The notes under the pieces are model-generated. The model was not told where the DNA came from and searched no databases. It saw nothing but the letters and a program-made list of their open reading frames with translations. From an uncultured Atopobium sp. (GTDB lineage Bacteria; Actinomycetota; Coriobacteriia; Coriobacteriales; Atopobiaceae): DNA of 9,178 nt. Below are positions 1 to 5,539 of the stretch, piece by piece; within the stretch, counting starts at the first letter, position 1; each line of letters starts with the position of its first letter. Location: positions 1 to 9,178 of the forward strand of contig USKU01000046.1 in the NCBI GenBank assembly GCA_900555335.1, in the 5' to 3' direction. Position numbers and translations under genes: made by a program.

Positions 1-335
1 ACGTCATCCACCAGAAGTATCCTGATAAAGAAGTGCCTGTCATGGCTGTTGACGGCCTCGCTGAGTGCCGAGCCATGCTCAAGGATGCTGTTAAGGGTAA
101 ATATCCGGGCTATCTTCTTGAGGGCATGGCTTGCCCAGGAGGATGCGTTGGTGGCGCTGGTACATTGAGCGCCGTTAACCGTGCAGCCGCAGCGGTTAAG
201 CGTTACGCAAAGACCGCTTCTTCTGAGTTAGCTTCTGCGAATAAGTACAACGATCTTATTCCAGAACTTGCTGGTACCGTCTCTGCTGAGGTTGAGATTG
301 CTGAGGTCCTTGAGGTTCAGAAGCCTGTTGAGTAG
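1..335 (+). CDS. [FeFe] hydrogenase catalytic protein, C-terminal part (5' end outside window)
   Basis: The reading frame is open from the left edge (first full codon at 3) to a TAG at 333-335, so only about the last 110 residues are visible. The diagnostic element is EGMACPGGCVGGAG, about 50 residues into the visible part. It is the third H-cluster signature of [FeFe] hydrogenases, and its two cysteines ligate the [4Fe-4S] subcluster and bridge to the diiron site. Family members reduce protons or oxidise H2 in the cytoplasm, usually with ferredoxin. The residues after the cysteine pair read GGAGTL instead of the GGGQP common in well-studied group A enzymes, which suggests a group B-like or otherwise divergent member (inference). 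After the motif come an Ala-rich helix (SAVNRAAAAVKRYAK) and an acidic, Val/Glu-rich tail with no recognised domain. A GTG at 33 is internal and not the true start. A hairpin terminator follows at 359-387. The family call is firm; the subgroup and electron partner cannot be decided from this fragment. Confidence 0.88.
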   Translation, partial: VIHQKYPDKEVPVMAVDGLAECRAMLKDAVKGKYPGYLLEGMACPGGCVGGAGTLSAVNRAAAAVKRYAKTASSELASANKYNDLIPELAGTVSAEVEIAEVLEVQKPVE

Positions 336-358
336 ACAGGTTCTCTCAAATTTCAAGT

Positions 359-390
359 AAAACGCCAGTTCACTGCATCGGCGTTTTATA
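359..390 (+). terminator. Intrinsic terminator after the hydrogenase gene
   Basis: An 8-bp stem AAAACGCC (359-366) / GGCGTTTT (380-387) encloses a 13-nt loop and ends in TTTTAT. It begins 24 bp after the hydrogenase stop codon. The A/T part of the stem also gives a T-run on the other strand, so weak bidirectional action is possible. The T-run is short, so efficiency is uncertain. Confidence 0.65.
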
Positions 391-423
391 TGAGATGCAG
401 ATTATTAAGGTAATTTACTTGGT

Positions 424-456
424 AAAAAAGGACCTGCGTTAACAGGTCCTTTAAGT
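424..456 (-). terminator. Hairpin terminator between converging genes (minus-strand pair; possibly bidirectional)
   Basis: A perfect 10-bp stem AAAGGACCTG (427-436) / CAGGTCCTTT (443-452) has a 6-nt loop CGTTAA. Read on the minus strand it is followed by an uninterrupted T-run (the six A at 424-429). It sits about 45 bp downstream of the stop of the minus-strand gene at 498-806, so it should end that transcript. On the plus strand the stem ends in CTTTAAGTTTT, so it may back up the hairpin at 359-387. Confidence 0.75.
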
Positions 457-497
457 TTTAGCTGAGAGATAGTCAACAAAATGCTGATTATTTTGAA

Positions 498-806
498 TTA
501 CTCAGATTTTTCGTTTTTCATGGATGCATAGAACGTTGCATGCGCAAAAACGTCTTTAATGGTTTTTCCATTAATAAAAGGAAGAGCGAGAAATTCGTCT
601 ACCGTTGGAACTAGTTCAGAACAATCTACAAAGTGGTTTTTTGAGTTTCTAATACTGGTGTCTTGAGCTCTCCATGCCTCAAAATTGACATCAGTGAGGT
701 AATAAACCTGGTGTCCGACTTGCATGTACACAGAGTGATTACTGTGCAGGTACTCTACCAGGTCTTCGTAAGAAATCTGGAGAACCTCAGAACTTTTCTT
801 GCCCAT
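498..806 (-). CDS. Small hypothetical protein, 102 aa
   Basis: I do not recognise this gene with confidence. The ATG (complement of 804-806) is preceded on the minus strand by GGAAAGGA with 7 nt between GGA and the ATG, which supports a real translated gene. The product is soluble, with no signal peptide, membrane segment or cysteine motif. It has a short N-terminal helical stretch (YEDLVEYL, residues ~14-21), a strand-rich middle (VYMQVGHQVYYLTD, ~26-39) and a C-terminal part ending FLALPFINGKTIKDVFAHATFY (~72-93). From memory, this layout resembles small uncharacterised proteins of anaerobic Gram-positives that end in a [F-x-G-K-x-(L/I)-K-(D/E)] segment, some lying near toxin-antitoxin or defence genes; that likeness is weak and unverified. 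It lies 162 bp downstream of the HAD phosphatase gene on the same strand and has its own terminator on the 3' side. It could be in that transcript or have its own promoter. Confidence 0.7.
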   Translation of the reverse strand: MGKKSSEVLQISYEDLVEYLHSNHSVYMQVGHQVYYLTDVNFEAWRAQDTSIRNSKNHFVDCSELVPTVDEFLALPFINGKTIKDVFAHATFYASMKNEKSE

Positions 807-828
807 GATGCAATCCTTTCCACGTCGC

Positions 829-838
829 TTGCGCGCAA
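829..838. promoter_or_regulatory. 10-bp palindrome TTGCGCGCAA upstream of the small gene (possible operator)
   Basis: TTGCGCGCAA is a perfect 10-bp palindrome lying 22 bp upstream of the minus-strand ATG at 806. On the minus strand, AT-rich hexamers that could act as -10 elements lie just upstream: TATAAA (complement of 853-858) and TATAGT (complement of 860-865). Neither has a good -35 at 16-18 bp. If TATAAA is used, the palindrome falls at the start of the transcript, where a repressor could bind. The site is GC-rich in an AT-rich spacer, but a 10-bp palindrome can arise by chance. Confidence 0.2.
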
Positions 839-968
839 ATTATGGACGCACTTTTATAGACTATACCGCCCTCAGAATACGCTTATTCAGACGAATTGAG
901 AGGCATAGGCAAGCGGACGTTTTTTCTCGCTAAACGGCAATGAACGGATGGTTGCATTTTTAGTGCTA

Positions 969-1619
969 CTATTTGAGAATTTCTTGCACCATTTCTTCTG
1001 CTGTATTGCAAAGTGTGGTAGCACCTGCAGCTAGAAGCGTTTCTTTATCTCTAAATCCCCAGGTAACGCTAATGCAAGGCATGCCGCTGTTGTGTGCTGT
1101 TGCAACATCAACCTCGGAGTCTCCAATGTAGACAGCGTCTTGAGGGTCAACGCCAATTTGAGCGAGGGCGTAATGGACAGGCTCGGCATCAGGCTTTCTT
1201 TTAAGGTCATCTCGCTGACCCAGAGCAAAGTCAAATCTACCCGGGAAGAAATTGCTCATTAAATCTGCAATAGCAAAGTCTGGCTTGTTGGAAACAACGG
1301 CACACTTTACATCAGCTGCCCTGAGCGTATCAACCGCATCAAGGATGCCAGGGTAGGGCGCAGTGTTATCCAAGCTGTGATCAGCGTAGTGCTCTTTAAA
1401 GCATGCAAGTACACGCTGGTATGTTGCATCATCGGTACCTTCTGGTACGGTGTCACGGATAAGCTTTGCAACGCCATTTCCAACCATCTGACGTACTTCA
1501 TCAACGGTATAGGTGGGCATGTTGAACTGCTCAAGGGCGTAATTGGTTGCCCAAGCAAGATCAACAATGGTGTTCAGAAGTGTTCCGTCTAGATCAAATA
1601 CAGCGGCTTTATAGGCCAT
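969..1619 (-). CDS. HAD-superfamily hydrolase, phosphoglycolate phosphatase-like
   Basis: This is a 216-residue cytoplasmic phosphatase of the HAD superfamily, subfamily IA, with a helical cap between motifs I and II. All four catalytic motifs are intact. Motif I is FDLDGT (nucleophile D9, acid/base D11); motif II is VVSNK (S110); motif III is the Lys in RKPDAEP (K142); motif IV is IGDSEVD (D167 and D171, Mg2+ binding). Length and motif spelling match Gph-type enzymes, which hydrolyse 2-phosphoglycolate or other small phosphomonoesters; PpaX-like pyrophosphatases look much the same, so the substrate is not fixed. The start is the ATG at the complement of 1617-1619, because GGAG (complement of 1625-1628) lies 5 nt upstream and DLDGT then begins at residue 9, as is usual. 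Starts further up (ATG at 1658, TTG at 1667) lack a ribosome binding site and add an atypical extension. The gene is divergent from aspS. I see no convincing terminator between it and the small gene at 498-806. Confidence 0.88.
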   Translation of the reverse strand: MAYKAAVFDLDGTLLNTIVDLAWATNYALEQFNMPTYTVDEVRQMVGNGVAKLIRDTVPEGTDDATYQRVLACFKEHYADHSLDNTAPYPGILDAVDTLRAADVKCAVVSNKPDFAIADLMSNFFPGRFDFALGQRDDLKRKPDAEPVHYALAQIGVDPQDAVYIGDSEVDVATAHNSGMPCISVTWGFRDKETLLAAGATTLCNTAEEMVQEILK

Positions 1620-1761
1620 GAAAGCTCCAAGTTCTTCTCGCCCTGTGAGAGGGCTCATGTGTATCAATTTCAGTCTAACGTAAAAGCGTAAACATGAGTT
1701 ATTTATTCTGCGTGATTGTGCTTAAGTTCAGATTGAGAGGATTCAGCAGAAGGTTGGAGAG

Positions 1762-1767
1762 TACAAT
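1762..1767 (+). promoter_or_regulatory. Possible -10 box of the aspS promoter (TACAAT)
   Basis: TACAAT matches the sigma-70-type -10 consensus at 5 of 6 positions and lies just upstream of the leader hairpin, about 100 bp before the aspS ATG. The hexamer 17 bp upstream (GGATTC, 1739-1744) is a poor -35, and the better TTGAGA at 1733-1738 is 23 bp away, too far. A promoter is expected here because the neighbouring gene is divergent, but the exact site is tentative. Confidence 0.3.
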
Positions 1768-1780
1768 GTTTTATCTATGA

Positions 1781-1809
1781 GCAAGAACGTGCCGTCTACA
1801 CGTTTTTGC
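1781..1809 (+). promoter_or_regulatory. Strong hairpin in the aspS 5' leader
   Basis: GCAAGAACGTG (1781-1791) pairs with CACGTTTTTGC (1799-1809) to give an 11-bp stem with a single G-U wobble and a 7-nt loop CCGTCTA. The 3' arm contains a run of five T, so it has some look of a terminator or attenuator, although the T-run is inside the stem. GCCGTCT occurs at 1791-1797, mostly in the loop, and again at 1808-1814 directly after the stem. The hairpin ends 55 nt before the aspS ATG and 7 nt before a Shine-Dalgarno-like AAGGAG. I see no T-box signature (AGGGTGGNACCGCG), so it is not a standard tRNA-sensing leader. A regulatory role is inferred. Confidence 0.4.
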
Positions 1810-1853
1810 CGTCTTGAAGGAGCTTTCCGATTTGGCACAGGGAAGCAAAGACG

Positions 1854-1859
1854 AAAGGA
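1854..1859 (+). promoter_or_regulatory. aspS ribosome binding site AAAGGA, deciding the ATG start at 1865
   Basis: AAAGGA lies 5 nt before the ATG at 1865. A second, stronger SD-like AAGGAG (1817-1822) sits 9 nt before an in-frame TTG at 1832, so a longer product with 11 extra residues is possible. The ATG at 1928, which lines up best with the start of E. coli AspRS, has no ribosome binding site. Confidence 0.5.
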
Positions 1860-1864
1860 TAAAA

Positions 1865-3691
1865 ATGGATTGTTCCTCAGAAACCCCCCAGAATTATTCC
1901 GCTCACGCAGCTGTTGATTTGCACAGTATGCATACGCATACCTGCGGAGAGCTTCGAGCAGAGCATATCGGTCAGACCGTTACGCTCACAGGTTGGGTTT
2001 GGCGTCGTCGTGACTTTGGTGGTCTGATTTTTGTTGACCTCCGTGACCGCGAGGGTTTGACCCAGATTCTGTTTGACCCAGATGTTGATGCAGAAACATT
2101 TGCAACTGCAGAGACTATTCGTCCTGAGTGGCCTGTTTTGATTTCTGGTACGGTTCAGCATCGCTCTGAAGGTCAGACTAATGAGGCTCTAGCTACCGGT
2201 GAGGTAGAGGTACTTGCTTCTAAGATTGAGGTTCTTAATACTAGCGCTGTTCCACCATTCCAAATTGAGAACCACATTGACGTTAACGAGGACCTTCGCT
2301 TGAGGTACCGCTATGTTGACCTGCGTCGTCCTCAGATGGCACAGAACCTTCGTATGCGCTCTGATTTTGCGTTTGCCCTTCGTGAGGCATTCCATAAACG
2401 TGACTTTACCGAGGTAGAGACTCCGGCGCTGTTCAAATCTACTCCTGAGGGCGCTCGTGACTTCCTGGTTCCATCCAGAATGCAGGGCGGAAACTTCTAC
2501 GCGCTGCCACAGTCTCCACAGCTGTTGAAGCAGCTGCTGATGATTGGCGGTATTGAGCGCTACTACCAGATTACTAAGTGCTTCCGCGATGAGGACCTTC
2601 GTGCAGATCGTCAGCCTGAGTTTACACAGGTTGATATGGAGATGGCATTTGTCCGCGAGGAAGATGTCATGGCTGAGCTCGAGGATATTCTGGGCGATGC
2701 ATTTGCAAAGATGGGCATTGAGTTCCCAGCTCCATTGCGCAAGATTCAGTACTGGGACGCAATGGATACCTACGGCTCCGATAAGCCTGATACCCGCATT
2801 GGTATGGAGCTCCATGATGTCTCTGAGGTCTTTAAGCAGTCCAGCTTTAAGCTCTTTAGTTCTGCTGCTACAACAGAAGGCCAGTACGTTAAGGCAATCA
2901 ACGTTAAGGGTGCAGGCACCTGGCCACGCTCTCAGGTAGATAAACTTGCCGAAGTAGCCGCCGGCTTTGGTGCCAAGGGACTTGCATGGGTCGCCTTCAA
3001 AGAGGACGGTTCCGTGGGAGGTCCTATCACCAAGTTTTTCTCGCCAGAAGAGCTTGAAGCACTGCGTGCAGAGATGTCTGCTGAGGCAGGGGACTTGATT
3101 CTCTTTGCTGTGGGCGGCCGCCTGGAGACGGATGAGATTCTTGGTGGTATGCGCCTGCATATGGCAAAGGTCTTGGATGTACCGCGAGAAGGTCATGATT
3201 TCCTCTGGGTTGTTAACTTCCCACTGTTCCACTGGGATGAGGAAACTCAGTCTTATGCCTCTGAGCACCAGCCCTTTACGCTTCCTCGTGAGGATGAGCT
3301 TGACCTTCTGGATGCCAATCCTCTGGCTATGGGCTCGTATACGTACGACTTTGTCATGGATGGCTTTGAGGCTGGCGGCGGCGGAATGCGTATTCACAAC
3401 GCTGAGCTGCAGCTTAAGATTCTTGAGAAACTCGGCTTTACTGAAGAGCGTGCAAAGGCTCAGTTTGGCTTCTTGATGGAGGCTTTGACGTTTGGTGCAC
3501 CTCCAATGGGCGGCTTTGCACTTGGTCTTGACCGCGTGTGCATGTTGCTTGCAGGTGCCGATTCCATCCGTGATGTCATGGCATTCCCAAAGACTACTTC
3601 TGGCTCTGATTTGATGTCGAGCGCTCCTTCGCCTGTTTCTAATGAGCAGCTCAAGGAGGTTTCGCTTCAGACGTTTCCAAAAGAGGCATAA
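1865..3691 (+). CDS. aspS: Aspartate--tRNA ligase (AspRS)
   Basis: AspRS joins L-aspartate to tRNA in the cytoplasm with ATP. The predicted 608 residues are close to the usual ~590 of bacterial AspRS. Domain order is an N-terminal OB-fold anticodon-binding domain (~26-125, including GWVWRRRDFGGLIFVDLRD), a class II core beginning at LRYRYVDLRRP (~146-156), QSPQ (216-219), motif 2 FRDEDLRADRQPEF (240-253), the bacterial GAD insertion (~285-415, with GAKGLAW at 369-375), GGGGMRIHN (~504-512) and motif 3 GGFALGLDR (549-557). All core motifs are intact. The start at 1865 is chosen for its AAAGGA; it leaves an extra ~21-residue N-terminal tail relative to E. coli. The OB loop residue that is His in the non-discriminating Pseudomonas enzyme and Leu in discriminating E. 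coli (by my recall) is Phe51 here, so whether it also charges tRNA-Asn is open. It is probably the first gene of an operon with the ABC pair and crcB; the next start is 45 bp on with no terminator. Confidence 0.97.
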   Translation: MDCSSETPQNYSAHAAVDLHSMHTHTCGELRAEHIGQTVTLTGWVWRRRDFGGLIFVDLRDREGLTQILFDPDVDAETFATAETIRPEWPVLISGTVQHRSEGQTNEALATGEVEVLASKIEVLNTSAVPPFQIENHIDVNEDLRLRYRYVDLRRPQMAQNLRMRSDFAFALREAFHKRDFTEVETPALFKSTPEGARDFLVPSRMQGGNFYALPQSPQLLKQLLMIGGIERYYQITKCFRDEDLRADRQPEFTQVDMEMAFVREEDVMAELEDILGDAFAKMGIEFPAPLRKIQYWDAMDTYGSDKPDTRIGMELHDVSEVFKQSSFKLFSSAATTEGQYVKAINVKGAGTWPRSQVDKLAEVAAGFGAKGLAWVAFKEDGSVGGPITKFFSPEELEALRAEMSAEAGDLILFAVGGRLETDEILGGMRLHMAKVLDVPREGHDFLWVVNFPLFHWDEETQSYASEHQPFTLPREDELDLLDANPLAMGSYTYDFVMDGFEAGGGGMRIHNAELQLKILEKLGFTEERAKAQFGFLMEALTFGAPPMGGFALGLDRVCMLLAGADSIRDVMAFPKTTSGSDLMSSAPSPVSNEQLKEVSLQTFPKEA

Positions 3692-3736
3692 GCAAACCAA
3701 GCAAAGCAAGACAGTAAGGTACGTGGTGTTTTAACA

Positions 3737-5539
3737 ATGAATGATGCTTCTGTAGAAGAAAAGGCTCCATCTGCTCGCGCTGAGTTAAAGGTTATCTTGG
3801 ACCACTTTGGCGCGTATAAAAAGGACTTTGTTATGTCGGGACTCTGCGTGTTTGCAGAGTCCCTACTCGAATTAGTGATTCCTGTACTCATGGCTCAAAT
3901 TGTTGACCAGGGTATTTTGCAAGGCAACCTTCAGACTGTTTTTGTAAACGGTACCGTTATGGTTGTCTTTGCTCTTCTCGCCATGTTTGCTGGTATTGGC
4001 TATGCGCGCTACTCTGCAAAAGCAGCCATGGGACTAGGCGCCCAACTGAGACAAGATGAATATCGCCGAATGGAAGAGTTTGCTTTTGCAAATCTTGATA
4101 AATACGATTCATCCTCTTTGGTAACGCGTTTGACCTCTGATGTAACCATTATTCAGAACGCCTTTGCAATGGGCACGCGCCCGTTTATGCGCGGACCAAT
4201 TATGCTGGTCATGGGCTTGGTTATGGCGTTTATCATGAGCCCGGAGCTGGCAGTAGTGTATTTTGCCGTGCTGCCTTTTTTGGCCATTGCACTCTTCTTT
4301 ATTGTGAAGCGCGTTGGTCCTTTGTACCGCGTTATGCAAGGCGCAATGGATAAGCTTAACGAGGCACTGCAGGAAGACTTTGCCGCGGTGCGAGCGATTA
4401 AGGCATATGTCCGAGAAGGATATGTCTCCGAGCGCTTTGAAAGAGTTAATACCCAGTATGCGCAGACTGCTACAAAGACCTTTGGCACGTCCGTCTTAAA
4501 CCTGCCTATTTTCCAGGCTTCAATGTATGTCACTAATGTGGCTATTCTTTGGTTTGGTGGCCAGATGATTATGGCTGGCAGACTGGGTGTTGGTGAGCTC
4601 ACAGGTTTCATGAGCTACGTGCTGCTTATTATGAACTCACTTATGATGATTTCTGGTGTGTTCTTGCTTACTGCTCGCGCCATTACCAGTGTGCGCCGAA
4701 TCGGAGAGATTCTTTCCGAGGAACCTGCTATTGAGTCTCCAGAGCACGGTTTGACTGACGTTAAGAATGGTGCAGTACGCTTTGAAAACGTATCTTTCAA
4801 GTACAGCCAGAGCGCTGAAGAGGACGTCCTTGAAGACATTGATCTCTCGTTTGCGCCAGGCTCTACCGTTGGTATTCTCGGCGGCACCGGTTCCGGAAAA
4901 ACCACCCTTATCCAGCTGATTGCGCGCTTGTACGATGCAACTGAAGGTGCTGTGTTTGTTGGCGAGAATGACGTCCGCTCCTACAATCTTGTTTCACTTC
5001 GTGATGCAGTGTCTGTTGTCCTTCAGAAAAATGTGCTGTTCAGCGGTACCGTCCGCGACAACCTGCTCTGGGGTGACCCTAACGCAACTGATGAGGAGCT
5101 GCTCCATGCATGCTCTATTGCATGTGTTGATGAGTTTCTTGACAGGATTGGTGGCTTGGACGGAGACCTTGGCCAGGGCGGTGTCAATGTTTCCGGTGGT
5201 CAGAAGCAGCGCCTTTGTATTGCGCGCGCGCTTTTGAAGAAGCCTAAAATCATCATTTTTGATGACTCTACCAGTGCAGTTGATACAGCAACCGATGCAA
5301 AGATTCGCGCAGGCTTAGCTGAGCTTGCTGACATGACAAAGATCATCATTGCTCAGCGTGTTAACTCGGTTATGGACTCAGATCAGATTGTCGTTCTTGA
5401 TAACGGTAGGGTCCATATGACTGGCACTCACACAGAACTTCTCGCCAAGAGCCCTATCTATAGAGAGCTGTATGAGTCGCAGATTGGCGGTAGTCAATCG
5501 GACATTGATGCTGCTGGTAAGGAGGTGTCACATGGCTAA
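3737..5539 (+). CDS. ABC exporter half-transporter, degenerate subunit of a heterodimer
   Basis: This 600-residue protein has an N-terminal six-helix exporter domain (hydrophobic segments near 33-57, 70-90, 150-168, 171-190, 261-280, 286-312) fused to an ATPase domain (~345-580). The ATPase has Walker A GGTGSGKTT (382-390), Q-loop Q430, signature VSGGQ (485-489), Walker B IIIFDD (505-510) and D-loop SAVD (513-516). The residue that should be the catalytic Glu is Asp510, and the switch-loop His is Gln540 (IIAQR). The same two changes mark the degenerate chain of heterodimeric exporters such as TM287/288, BmrCD and LmrCD. Its intact signature should complete the active site of the next gene's product. 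Substrate is unknown; relatives export drugs, lipids or peptides. The ATG at 3737 has only weak SD-like sequence (GGTG 9 nt upstream). It is preferred because the conserved pre-helix segment FGAYKKDF would be lost with the ATG at 3833, which does have AAAAAGGA 7 nt upstream. The gene overlaps the next one by 8 bp. Confidence 0.93.
   Translation: MNDASVEEKAPSARAELKVILDHFGAYKKDFVMSGLCVFAESLLELVIPVLMAQIVDQGILQGNLQTVFVNGTVMVVFALLAMFAGIGYARYSAKAAMGLGAQLRQDEYRRMEEFAFANLDKYDSSSLVTRLTSDVTIIQNAFAMGTRPFMRGPIMLVMGLVMAFIMSPELAVVYFAVLPFLAIALFFIVKRVGPLYRVMQGAMDKLNEALQEDFAAVRAIKAYVREGYVSERFERVNTQYAQTATKTFGTSVLNLPIFQASMYVTNVAILWFGGQMIMAGRLGVGELTGFMSYVLLIMNSLMMISGVFLLTARAITSVRRIGEILSEEPAIESPEHGLTDVKNGAVRFENVSFKYSQSAEEDVLEDIDLSFAPGSTVGILGGTGSGKTTLIQLIARLYDATEGAVFVGENDVRSYNLVSLRDAVSVVLQKNVLFSGTVRDNLLWGDPNATDEELLHACSIACVDEFLDRIGGLDGDLGQGGVNVSGGQKQRLCIARALLKKPKIIIFDDSTSAVDTATDAKIRAGLAELADMTKIIIAQRVNSVMDSDQIVVLDNGRVHMTGTHTELLAKSPIYRELYESQIGGSQSDIDAAGKEVSHG
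3838..3863. repeat. Perfect 10-bp inverted repeat within the start of the first ABC gene
   Basis: GGGACTCTGC (3838-3847) and GCAGAGTCCC (3854-3863) are perfect reverse complements around a 6-nt loop GTGTTT. The repeat lies about 100 nt inside the coding region, over codons for the first membrane segment, and begins 3 nt after an internal in-frame ATG (3833) with its own SD-like AAAAAGGA. No T-run follows, so it is not a standard terminator. It could be an RNA hairpin tuning translation or decay, a protein-binding dyad, or chance. Confidence 0.6.
5519..5525 (+). promoter_or_regulatory. Strong ribosome binding site AAGGAGG of the second ABC gene
   Basis: AAGGAGG lies inside the last codons of the first ABC gene, 6 nt before the ATG at 5532. 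It is a full match to the 16S anti-SD. With the 8-bp gene overlap it implies translational coupling and matched output of the two subunits. It also rules out the longer frame starting at 5472. Confidence 0.85.

Noticed and set aside
663..899. A 78-codon plus-strand frame overlapping the small minus-strand gene
   Set aside because: It has no good ribosome binding site and no family features, and lies mostly antisense to the gene at 498-806, which has a clear ribosome binding site and terminator.
899..968. Terminator directly after the HAD phosphatase gene
   Set aside because: Only weak partial pairings (AGCG/CGCT, CGTTT/AAACG) are present, not a convincing stem with a T-run.
1620..1864. T-box or other amino-acid-sensing riboswitch upstream of aspS
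   Set aside because: No T-box signature or specifier-loop arrangement is visible; only the simple 11-bp hairpin at 1781-1809 can be supported.
2189..3709. A 506-codon open frame on the minus strand opposite aspS
   Set aside because: It lies entirely antisense to an unmistakable, fully conserved aspS, has no domain signature and a composition rich in Cys, His and Leu typical of a shadow frame.
4401..4440. Short near-repeat of ATATGTC...CGAG inside the first ABC gene
   Set aside because: It reflects a locally repetitive peptide (YVREGYVSER) in a coupling-helix region and is too short and imperfect to call a repeat element.
5472..5531. Longer N-terminus for the second ABC gene beginning at 5472
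   Set aside because: It would overlap the first ABC gene by 68 bp and ignore the perfect AAGGAGG placed 6 nt before the ATG at 5532; the extra residues look unlike any exporter N-terminus.
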